This document shows positions 57,471 to 64,000 of a stretch of 64,000 bases of DNA, piece by piece; positions within the stretch are counted from its first letter, which is position 1; each line of letters starts with the position of its first letter. A model generated the notes under the pieces. That model ran no database searches, had not been told where the DNA came from, and saw only the letters and a program-made list of their open reading frames with translations. Source of the DNA: Microvirga pakistanensis (lineage in GTDB: Bacteria; Pseudomonadota; Alphaproteobacteria; Rhizobiales; Beijerinckiaceae); the NCBI RefSeq assembly GCF_004458765.1, contig NZ_SPJX01000288.1, positions 39,065 to 103,064 on the forward strand. Reading direction: 5' to 3'. The position numbers were made by a program, and so were the translations under genes.

Positions 57471-57493
57471 ATTATTTCCCCGCTCGAAAATAA
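57471..57493. promoter_or_regulatory. Second operator-like dyad before xylF
   Basis: ATTATTTC, spacer CCCGCTC, then GAAAATAA. It is of the same design as the dyad over the ROK start (TTATTC-like arms with a 7-nt spacer), about 97 bases before xylF. It is a probable second ROK binding site on the transporter side. Confidence 0.5.
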
Positions 57494-57590
57494 AGCATGG
57501 CAGCGTGAGCCACCTCTGTCGATCCGATCAGGAGAGACAGCCTGCCATGAGCACCGGGCCTAGAGGGAAGAACGGCCCAGGAGGAAGCCA

Positions 57591-58637
57591 ATGGTATCGA
57601 AGAAGCATGCTCTCATCAGTCTTGTCGCCTTGACCCTTTCGGCAGGCGCGGCTCTCGCCCAGGGCAAGGGCCCAGTCGTCGGCGTCAGCTGGTCGAACTT
57701 CCAGGAAGAGCGCTGGAAGACCGACGAGGCCGCCATCAAGGCGGCGATCGAAAAGGCGGGCGGCACCTATGTATCGGCGGATGCCCAATCATCGCCCGCC
57801 AAGCAGCTCACCGACATCGAGAGCCTGATCGCCCGGGGCGCCAAGGCGCTGATCGTGCTGGCGCAGGATGCGGATGCGGTGCGGCCCGCCGTCGAGAAGG
57901 CGGTGGCCGAGGGCATCCCGATCGTGGGCTATGACCGCCTCATCGAGATTCCGCAGGCCTTCTATCTCACCTTCGACAATGTCGAGGTCGGCCGCCTGCA
58001 GGCGCGCGAAGTGTTCAAGCTGAAGCCCGAGGGCAACTACGCCTTCATCAAGGGCTCTGGCTCCGATCCGAACGCCAACTTCCTGTTCCAGGGCGCGATG
58101 GAAGTGCTCAAGCCCGCCATCGACGCGGGCAAGATCAAGAACGTGGGCGAGGCCTACACGGATGGCTGGCTCCCCGCCAATGCCCAGCGGAACATGGAGC
58201 AGTTCCTGACCAAGAACAACAACAAGATCGATGCGGTCGTCGCCGCCAACGATGGCACCGCCGGCGGCGCCATCGCGGCGCTTGCCGCCCAGGGGCTTGC
58301 GGGCTCCGTGCCGGTGTCCGGCCAGGACGCCGACAAGGCCGCCCTCAACCGCGTCGCCCTCGGCACGCAGACCGTGACCGTGTTCAAGGATGCCCGCGAA
58401 CTCGGCCGGAACGCCGCCGAAATCGCGCTGCAGCTCGCCGGCGGCAAGAAGCTCACCGAGATCCAGGGGGCGAAGTCCTGGAATCTCGGCCCGAAGAAGC
58501 AGAACATGACGGCTCTATTCCTCACGCCCGTCGCGGTCACCAAGGACAACCTCGACGTGGTCATCAATGCGGGCTGGGCCTCGAAGGAAGTGGTCTGCCA
58601 GGGCGTGAAGCCCGGCACGGTGAAGGCCTGCAACTGA
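57591..58637 (+). CDS. xylF: D-xylose-type ABC transporter, periplasmic substrate-binding protein
   Basis: A 348-residue periplasmic sugar-binding protein of the ribose/xylose family. The signal peptide [23 protein letters not shown] is followed by two lobes with [21 protein letters not shown], a [27 protein letters not shown] hinge and [15 protein letters not shown]. XylF-type proteins bind D-xylose; close relatives bind other aldoses. GGAGGAAG precedes the ATG well. It is followed by a 30-bp perfect palindrome and then xylH. Confidence 0.92.
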   Translation: MVSKKHALISLVALTLSAGAALAQGKGPVVGVSWSNFQEERWKTDEAAIKAAIEKAGGTYVSADAQSSPAKQLTDIESLIARGAKALIVLAQDADAVRPAVEKAVAEGIPIVGYDRLIEIPQAFYLTFDNVEVGRLQAREVFKLKPEGNYAFIKGSGSDPNANFLFQGAMEVLKPAIDAGKIKNVGEAYTDGWLPANAQRNMEQFLTKNNNKIDAVVAANDGTAGGAIAALAAQGLAGSVPVSGQDADKAALNRVALGTQTVTVFKDARELGRNAAEIALQLAGGKKLTEIQGAKSWNLGPKKQNMTALFLTPVAVTKDNLDVVINAGWASKEVVCQGVKPGTVKACN

Positions 58638-58660
58638 GACGGGCTTCATCCTGGATCCGC

Positions 58661-58690
58661 CCCTCCCGGGAGCCGCGGCTCCCGGGAGGG
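58661..58690 (+). promoter_or_regulatory. 30-bp perfect palindrome between xylF and xylH
   Basis: CCCTCCCGGGAGCCG and its exact reverse complement abut without a spacer, giving a very stable RNA hairpin, 24 nt after the xylF stop and 35 nt before xylH. Only TCTTTG follows, so it is at best a partial terminator. Hairpins like this after binding-protein genes can stabilise the upstream mRNA segment and lower downstream expression. Confidence 0.75.
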
Positions 58691-58724
58691 TCTTTGTCAT
58701 TGAACCTTTTCCTCGTATGACGCC

Positions 58725-60023
58725 ATGAACGCACCTGTTGCCACAACCGCCCCGCCGCCGAGCACCGCTTCCGGCTCGCTTCTGTCGAAGCTCGAGATCG
58801 ACGTGCGCATGCTCGGCATGCTCGCGGCTCTCGCCGTGATCTGGGTCGGGTTCGATCTCCTGTCGGGCGGCGTCTTCCTCACGCCGCGCAACCTTTGGAA
58901 CCTGTCCGTTCAGACCGCCTCCGTGGCGATCATGGCGACCGGCATGGTGCTCGTGATCGTCACGCGCAACATCGACCTGTCGGTGGGGGCGATCCTCGGC
59001 GTCGTCGGCATGATCGTCGGCGTCGCCCAGGTGCAGTGGCTGCCGGCCTATCTCGGCCTGGAGCATCCGCTCACGGCTCCCCTCGTGGTGCTGCTCGCGA
59101 TCACGGTCGGCGGGCTCATCGGCCTTTTCCAGGGCTGGCTCATCGCCTATCTCGGCATTCCTTCCTTCATCGTCACCCTCGGCGGCCTCCTGGTCTGGCG
59201 CGGCGCCGCCTGGTGGGTGACGGCCGGTCAGACCGTCGCGCCCATGGACAGCCGCTTCAAGGCCTTCGGCGGCGGGGTCGAAGGCGCGCTCGGGGCAACG
59301 GCTACCTGGATCATCGCGGCGGTGGCCTGCGGGCTCATCATCGTGGCGCTTGGCCTGGCCCGACGGCGCCGCCTGAGCTTCGGCTTCCCGGTGCGTCCCG
59401 GCTGGGCCGACATGGTGATCGCCACCGTCGCGTGCGGCGCGGTGCTGGCGGCCGCCGCTGTCGCCAATGCCTATCCCCTGCCCGCGGGCACCGCCCGCAA
59501 CTGGGCGGAGGCCAACGGCATTCCATGGCCCGAGGGCGGCTTGTTCATTCCGCATGGCGTGGCGCTGCCGGTGCTGATCGCCGTGATGGTGGGTCTCGTG
59601 ATGACCTTCATCGCCACGCGCCGCCGTTTCGGCCGCTATGTGTTCGCCATCGGCGGCAATCCGGAAGCGGCGGAACTGTCGGGCATCAACACCCGCTGGA
59701 CGCTGATGAAGGTGTTCGGCCTCATGGGCCTGCTCTGCGGCATCTCGGCCTGCATCTCCACGGCCCGTCTCAACGCCGCCACCAACGCGGCGGGCACCCT
59801 CGACGAGCTTTATGTGATCGCCTCCGCGGTGATCGGCGGCACCTCGCTTGCGGGCGGCATCGGCACCATCGCGGGCGCGATGCTGGGCGCCCTCGTCATG
59901 CAGTCGCTGCAATCGGGCATGGTGCTGCTCGGCGTCGACACGCCCCTGCAGAACATCGTCGTCGGCGCGGTGCTCGTGCTGGCGGTGTGGGTCGATGGCC
60001 TCTATCGCCGCCGCATCAAGTAA
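58725..60023 (+). CDS. xylH: Xylose-type ABC transporter permease
   Basis: A 432-residue inner-membrane permease of the BPD_transp_2 family (RbsC/XylH type), with about ten or more hydrophobic helices. MATGMVLVIVTRNIDLSVGAILG is the conserved core near the front and FAIGGNPEAAELSGIN the family motif towards the end. The length suits XylH. There is no evident ribosome-binding site before the ATG, which comes after the palindrome. It would work with the xylF and xylG products. Confidence 0.92.
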   Translation: MNAPVATTAPPPSTASGSLLSKLEIDVRMLGMLAALAVIWVGFDLLSGGVFLTPRNLWNLSVQTASVAIMATGMVLVIVTRNIDLSVGAILGVVGMIVGVAQVQWLPAYLGLEHPLTAPLVVLLAITVGGLIGLFQGWLIAYLGIPSFIVTLGGLLVWRGAAWWVTAGQTVAPMDSRFKAFGGGVEGALGATATWIIAAVACGLIIVALGLARRRRLSFGFPVRPGWADMVIATVACGAVLAAAAVANAYPLPAGTARNWAEANGIPWPEGGLFIPHGVALPVLIAVMVGLVMTFIATRRRFGRYVFAIGGNPEAAELSGINTRWTLMKVFGLMGLLCGISACISTARLNAATNAAGTLDELYVIASAVIGGTSLAGGIGTIAGAMLGALVMQSLQSGMVLLGVDTPLQNIVVGAVLVLAVWVDGLYRRRIK

Positions 60024-60035
60024 GGGGAGCGCATC

Positions 60036-60815
60036 ATGCAACAGAATGGAACGACGCCTCTCGTCGAGATGCGCAACATCTCCATCGCCTTCGGGGGCAT
60101 CAAGGCGGTGGATGACGTGTCCGTCGATCTGCGTCCCGGCGAGGTGGTGGGACTGCTCGGCCATAACGGCGCAGGCAAGTCGACGCTGATCAAGATCCTC
60201 TCCGGCGCCTACAAGCCGGACGCGGGCGAGATCTATGTGAACGGCGAGCACGCCGATATTTCAACCCCGCGCGACGCCAAGCGCTACGGCATCGAGACGA
60301 TCTACCAGACGCTGGCTCTCGCCGACAACATCGATGCGGCGGGCAACATCTTCCTCGGCCGCGAGGTGCTGACTCCCTACGGCACGCTCGACGATGCCGC
60401 GATGGAAGCCGAGACCCGCAAGGTCATGGCGCGCCTCAACCCGCATTTCCGCCGCTTCAAGGAGCCCGTGAAGGCGCTGTCCGGCGGCCAGCGGCAATCG
60501 GTGGCCATTGCGCGCGCGATCTATTTCAACGCGCGCGTGCTGATCATGGACGAGCCCACGGCGGCGCTCGGCCCCGCCGAGACACAGCAGGTCGCCGACC
60601 TCGTGCTGCAGCTGAAGAAGGAGGGTATCGGAATCTTCCTCATCAGCCACGACATCCACGACGTGTTCGGCCTCGCCGACCGGGTGAGCGTGATGAAGAA
60701 CGGCAAGCTCGTGGGCTCCGCCAACGTGCAGGATGTCACGCAGGACGAGGTGCTCGGCATGATCATCCTGGGCAAGTGCCCGCCCGGCGCAACGCCGGGA
60801 CCGGGAGCGAGCTGA
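60036..60815 (+). CDS. xylG: Sugar ABC transporter ATP-binding protein, single-domain form
   Basis: A 259-residue ATPase for the xylFH transporter with Walker [11 protein letters not shown], signature [15 protein letters not shown], Walker [13 protein letters not shown] and switch His in [12 protein letters not shown]. Classical XylG/RbsA proteins of about 500 residues have two ABC domains; this has one complete domain and presumably dimerises, as FrcA of Sinorhizobium does. AAGGGGAG precedes the ATG. A repeat element lies downstream. Confidence 0.9.
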   Translation: MQQNGTTPLVEMRNISIAFGGIKAVDDVSVDLRPGEVVGLLGHNGAGKSTLIKILSGAYKPDAGEIYVNGEHADISTPRDAKRYGIETIYQTLALADNIDAAGNIFLGREVLTPYGTLDDAAMEAETRKVMARLNPHFRRFKEPVKALSGGQRQSVAIARAIYFNARVLIMDEPTAALGPAETQQVADLVLQLKKEGIGIFLISHDIHDVFGLADRVSVMKNGKLVGSANVQDVTQDEVLGMIILGKCPPGATPGPGAS

Positions 60816-60842
60816 GGCGATTGTCCCGGCCAAACATTTCTC

Positions 60843-60927
60843 CGTCATGGCCGGGCTTGCCCCGGCCATCCCATTTGAAGGACATGCTTTTCCAGGTCGC
60901 GTTGACCGGCACAAGGCCGGTGATGAC
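60843..60927. repeat. Interspersed palindromic repeat, family 1, copy E
   Basis: CGTCATGGCCGGGCTTGCCC at the left, CCGGCACAAGGCCGGTGATGAC at the right. The left hairpin is CCGGGCTTGCCCCGG and the right is CCGGCACAAGGCCGG. It lies between the convergent xylG and AmpG-like genes. Confidence 0.85.
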
Positions 60928-60934
60928 AATGAGG

Positions 60935-62263
60935 CTAAGCTCGTGACCCGACGGCCATGGACGCGGAAGCCTCCCGCGCCTCCGCCTCTTCCTTCTGCCG
61001 CACCGTTTCCATCGTATCCCGCCGCACGACGAGGCAGAGGATGGCGAGGGGGATGCCGAGCGCCGCCGTTCCGGTGAAGAGCAGCGGGTAGCCGTAAGCA
61101 TCCACGATCGCCCCGGATGCACCGCCGATGAGCTTTCCGGGAAGCGCATAGAGCGAGCTGAGCAGCGCGTATTGGGTCGCCGCGAAGCCCGGTGAGGTGA
61201 GGCCCGACATATAGGCGATCAGCGCCGCGCCCGCGAAACCTTGAGCGAAATTGTCGATGCTGATGGTGAGCGTCAGGCCCGTGATGGTGGCGTGACCGGC
61301 GGCGAGCCAGGAGAACATCACATTCGATCCGGCAGCAAGGCTGGCGCCGATGAGCAGGGTCCACCAGAGGCCGAGACGCGTCAGCGCAAGGCCGCCCCCG
61401 AAGGCCCCGACGATGCCGATCCACACGCCATAGAGCTTCGAAATGCTGGCGATGTCGGCCTTCGAGAAGCCCAGGTCGATGTAGAGCGGGTTCGCCATGA
61501 TGCCCGCCATGAAGTCCGGCAGACGGTAGCAGGCCACGAGCGCCAGGATCGGGATCAGCATCATCCGCTTGCGCTGGAAGAGATCGGCCACGGGCTCGAC
61601 GATGGCCTGGGAGAAGGGAGGGTTATCGCGAACCCGAACCTCGTCGATGCGCGGGGCGAGCAGGGTGCCCACGAGGCCCACGCCCATGAGGGCTGCCATG
61701 GACAGATAGGCGGCGGGCCAGTTCACGAGGTCGGCGATGTAGAGCGCGCCTGCGCCCGCGCAGAGAAGGGCCAAGCGATAGCCGAGCTGGAGGCTCGCCG
61801 CCATCATGCCCTGGCGCTCCGTGGGCGCCGCATCGATACGCCAGCCGTCGATCACCACATCCTGCGTGGCGGAGAAGAAGGCGATCATCACCGCCGACAC
61901 GATGGTGAGGGGCAGGCTGACCGTCGGTCCGGTGACCGCCATGCCGAGGAGAGCCGCCATCACGCCGAGCTGCGCCAGGGCCATCCACCCGCGACGGCGG
62001 CCGAGCAGACGGGCGAGAACCGGCACGTCGTAGCGGTCGACGATGGGCGCCCACAGGAACTTGAAGGAATAGGCCAAGCCCACCCAACTCATCAGGCCGA
62101 TGATCGTGAGCGAAATGCCGGCCTCCCGCAGCCAGGTCGAGAGGGTGCTGAAGACGAGCAGGAAGGGCAGCCCCGAGGAGAACCCCAGGGGCAGCATGAG
62201 CGCGATGCGCCCGTCGGTGAGAACGTCCTTGAGCGAAAGGCGGCGTTTGGTCGTGGTGGCCAT
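60935..62263 (-). CDS. ampG: AmpG-like MFS muropeptide permease
   Basis: A 442-residue 12-helix MFS protein. The N-terminal LMLPLGFSSGLPFLLVFSTLSTWLREAGI and the SATQDVVIDGWRID segment are AmpG hallmarks; AmpG brings GlcNAc-anhydroMurNAc peptides into the cell for recycling. The MATTTKRRLSL start is preferred over an upstream extension of 17 residues. An AmgK-like kinase and MurU-like protein elsewhere in this window fit a recycling pathway. Confidence 0.86.
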   Translation of the reverse strand: MATTTKRRLSLKDVLTDGRIALMLPLGFSSGLPFLLVFSTLSTWLREAGISLTIIGLMSWVGLAYSFKFLWAPIVDRYDVPVLARLLGRRRGWMALAQLGVMAALLGMAVTGPTVSLPLTIVSAVMIAFFSATQDVVIDGWRIDAAPTERQGMMAASLQLGYRLALLCAGAGALYIADLVNWPAAYLSMAALMGVGLVGTLLAPRIDEVRVRDNPPFSQAIVEPVADLFQRKRMMLIPILALVACYRLPDFMAGIMANPLYIDLGFSKADIASISKLYGVWIGIVGAFGGGLALTRLGLWWTLLIGASLAAGSNVMFSWLAAGHATITGLTLTISIDNFAQGFAGAALIAYMSGLTSPGFAATQYALLSSLYALPGKLIGGASGAIVDAYGYPLLFTGTAALGIPLAILCLVVRRDTMETVRQKEEAEAREASASMAVGSRA

Positions 62264-62332
62264 GAAGCGAAAGGTAAAATCACATGCGTTCGAAGTGGGG
62301 CCACATTGGCACAAGGGGGCAGGGATGCAAAA

Positions 62333-63157
62333 TCAGGCGTCTTCCTCCTGGCGCCCGACGGAGGTGCAGAGCTTCGTCAGGAAGAGCTCGAGTGCCTTGT
62401 CGGGCGGGCAGCTCTTTTCCGTGAGAACCCGCAGGCCCCACTGTTCCAGAACTGCCTGTTCCACCGGGTTCGACCGGAGCATGAAAACGTAGGATTGCGG
62501 CCGGTCGCGCTCGTAGCCCGATCCGCTCCAGGTTTTCCAGAGCCGGTGCATGAGAAAGCGGATGTTGAGATCCGTCATGCTGTAGCCGATGAACAGGATG
62601 GTCTTGCCAAGAGCATCCGAGCGGAACTTGATATCAAGCGGGGATTCGAACGACAGGCGGTCGAGATAATCGGTCTCGGCGATCACGATGGAATCGTCGT
62701 CGTCGAAATCGCCATGGTATTTGACGATCTGCGGCACGCCCTCGCGGACGCGGGCGATGTCCTTGGCGTTGACGATCTTCACGTAGTCCTTTCCATGGAG
62801 ATCGAAGGCGGTTTCCAGGTTCCGGTCGAAGTTCGTCGTGTAGATGATGGGGAAGTCGAGCTTGCAGATGAGGTCGTGAACCTTCGAGGCTCGGAGCTTG
62901 TCCTCGGGAATCGTCCAGTTCCGGTCCATCCAGCTGCGGAGAGGGCCGATGCTGCCCTGCTTGATCCGGTAATACTCGGCGAGTGTGAGGTAGTTCAGGT
63001 CGCCATTCTTGAAACTGGACGTATCGAGTTCGAGTTCGCGGGACACATGCTCGATCAGGGTGCTCCAGGAGGGCAGCCCCACGGTCATCGATACGCCGGC
63101 CCCGGCGAACAGGATGGCCTGTCGTTTCCGGATGGCCCTGACCAGATCTTCCAGCAC
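62333..63157 (-). CDS. Stand-alone SIR2-family protein
   Basis: A 274-residue SIR2-like (SIR2_2 type) protein. The NAD-binding GxGxS loop is LFAGAGVSMTVGLPSW near residue 16, followed by IIYTTNFDRNLE and the catalytic-type KYHGDFDDDD, then FIGYSMTDLN. The NAD-hydrolysing fold therefore looks intact. It lacks the zinc ribbon Cys of protein deacetylase sirtuins. Related domains act as NADases in anti-phage systems such as Thoeris and Sir2-Argonaute, but no such partner gene is next to it. The start is GTG 63157. It is divergent from a NudK-like gene. Confidence 0.85.
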   Translation of the reverse strand: MLEDLVRAIRKRQAILFAGAGVSMTVGLPSWSTLIEHVSRELELDTSSFKNGDLNYLTLAEYYRIKQGSIGPLRSWMDRNWTIPEDKLRASKVHDLICKLDFPIIYTTNFDRNLETAFDLHGKDYVKIVNAKDIARVREGVPQIVKYHGDFDDDDSIVIAETDYLDRLSFESPLDIKFRSDALGKTILFIGYSMTDLNIRFLMHRLWKTWSGSGYERDRPQSYVFMLRSNPVEQAVLEQWGLRVLTEKSCPPDKALELFLTKLCTSVGRQEEDA

Positions 63158-63292
63158 GCGAGACGCTCCTCGTGAACATACTCCTGTCCATAACGCCCGA
63201 GGTGGGCTCTCGGGCTCAATGAAGATGGATAACGTGGGCGTTTCAGGTGTTGTCCTGGGGAAACCAGGATCTCAGGCAGAAGGAAGCCCGAC

Positions 63293-63868
63293 GTGACAGC
63301 CTATCGGATCAAGCAGATCGACACCGTCTACGAGGGGTGGCGCAAGCTCCTGAAACTCACGGTTCAGATGCCGGACGGGCGGACCATGATCCGCGAGATC
63401 CTCAACAGCGGGGATGCGGCCGCCGTGCTGCCCTACGACCTGGACAGGCGAAAGGTCATTCTCATCCGGCAGTTTCGCGCACCCGTCATGCATCGCGAAG
63501 GGCACCCGGATTTTCTCGAGGCGATCGCGGGCCTTCTCGACGAAGACGAGCCCGAGGACTGCGCCCGTCGCGAGAGCATGGAGGAAGCAGGCCTGCGGGT
63601 GGAGCGCCTGGAGCCCCTGGGCCGGTTCTGGTCGGCCCCCGGAGCCACCACGGAGCGTCTGCACCTCTTCCTCGCTCCCTATGGGGAAGCGGATCGGGTC
63701 GCCGAAGGCGGCGGCCTGGCCGATGAGCACGAGGAGATCGAGGTGCTGGAGGTCGGCTTCGACGACCTCGCGGGTTTCGTCACCGACACCACAATCGCCG
63801 ACATGAAGACCCTGGCGTTGGTGCAGGCGCTGCGATTGCGGCACCCGCAGGCCTTTGGGCAAAGCTAG
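63293..63868 (+). CDS. nudK: NUDIX hydrolase, NudK-like (GDP-mannose/ADP-sugar type)
   Basis: A 191-residue NUDIX hydrolase. Its length, the box GLLDEDEPEDCARRESMEEAGL (one residue shorter than the consensus, as in NudK), and FWSAPGATTERLHLFLA and GGGLADEHEEIEVLEV match E. coli NudK, which hydrolyses GDP-mannose and also ADP-ribose-like molecules. The start is GTG 63293 with AAGGAA upstream. It is divergent from the SIR2 gene with 135 bases between. The stop overlaps the stop of the convergent gene. Confidence 0.87.
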   Translation: MTAYRIKQIDTVYEGWRKLLKLTVQMPDGRTMIREILNSGDAAAVLPYDLDRRKVILIRQFRAPVMHREGHPDFLEAIAGLLDEDEPEDCARRESMEEAGLRVERLEPLGRFWSAPGATTERLHLFLAPYGEADRVAEGGGLADEHEEIEVLEVGFDDLAGFVTDTTIADMKTLALVQALRLRHPQAFGQS

Positions 63869-64000
63869 CCGAGGCGCTCCGCGTGCCAGTTGAGGTGGAG
63901 GTCGATGAAGGATGCGATGAAGAAGTAGGAATGGTCGTAGCCGTGCTGCCGGCGCAGGGTGAGCGGCTGGCCGGCCTTGGCGCAGGCCTCCTCGAGCAGG
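63865..64000 (-). CDS. fghA: S-formylglutathione hydrolase, C-terminal end (cut by window)
   Basis: Only the last 44 residues are present: a tail with LRRQHGYDHSYFFIASFIDLHLNWHAERLG, which is the C-terminus of S-formylglutathione hydrolase with its catalytic His in GYDHSYFF. The enzyme completes glutathione-dependent formaldehyde oxidation. Its stop codon shares bases with the NudK stop in CTAG. Confidence 0.85.
   Translation of the reverse strand, partial: LLEEACAKAGQPLTLRRQHGYDHSYFFIASFIDLHLNWHAERLG

Noticed and set aside
62333..63157. A complete known defence system around the SIR2 protein
   Set aside because: The neighbours are an AmpG-like permease and a NUDIX hydrolase; no TIR, Argonaute, HerA or other known partner is adjacent.

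Overview
The window is a GC-rich chromosomal segment from an alphaproteobacterium of the Hyphomicrobiales (Rhizobiales), most like the Microvirga/Methylobacterium/Bosea group. The evidence is gene content and order: trpF-trpB-trpA-accD-folC with trxA-addA-addB nearby, a TsaE-phosphotransferase fusion, a DivL-type kinase beside ahcY, then HPr-EIIA(Man)-HprK-ChvG-ChvI facing pckA, plus families of palindromic intergenic repeats of the kind seen in this order. It is mainly core chromosome. I see no tRNA, rRNA, CRISPR array, insertion sequence or prophage. The species cannot be fixed from the sequence alone.

Layout. 0-4 kb: the end of ubiE, then ubiB, coaBC and dut, overlapping or almost touching (ubiquinone, CoA and dUTP metabolism). 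4-7 kb: an Rrf2 regulator and cysK, then four very small, hydrophilic, probably disordered proteins of unknown function. 7-11 kb: typA (minus strand) and an exported TPR protein. 11-17 kb: argG and a MOSC protein, a DsbA-like isomerase, a KgtP-like permease, a DUF1127 protein and a LysR regulator with a perfect operator-like dyad. 17-28 kb: rpsA, sppA, ihfB, lapA-like, an ornithine cyclodeaminase homologue, trpFBA, accD, folC, and VOC and DUF4242 proteins. 28-42 kb (minus strand): ahcY, divL, tsaE-amgK fusion, murU-like, addB, addA, trxA. 42-48 kb: HPr, EIIA, HprK, ChvG and ChvI (minus strand) against divergent pckA. 48-56 kb: an FAD oxidoreductase, an NhaD-type antiporter, a class II glutamine amidotransferase, a coiled-coil protein, a GST and polA. 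56-61 kb: a ROK repressor divergent from a xylose-type ABC transporter (xylF, xylH, single-domain xylG). 61-64 kb: an AmpG-like permease, a stand-alone SIR2 protein, a NudK-like hydrolase and the end of an S-formylglutathione hydrolase gene.

How the genes connect. AmgK-like kinase, MurU-like uridylyltransferase and AmpG-like permease would together support MurNAc recycling. ChvG/ChvI, HprK, HPr and EIIA form the regulatory PTS and envelope-signalling block that in rhizobia is linked to carbon metabolism, with pckA as the divergent neighbour. The kinase next to ahcY has Tyr where the phospho-accepting His should be, the hallmark of DivL, and a perfect TTAA-N7-TTAA CtrA-type box lies upstream of it. 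A 20-bp palindrome before ahcY matches the SahR-type operator pattern.

The most notable non-coding structure is a set of interspersed palindromic repeats. One family has five clear copies and two degenerate ones, including copies inside the trp-acc operon. Two elements of another family supply the stop codons of a glutamine amidotransferase gene and of polA. I did not find a clear undescribed multi-gene system. The best candidates for new biology are the four-gene hydrophilic cluster, the SIR2/NudK divergent pair, and the repeats that contribute stop codons and a ribosome-binding site to host genes.
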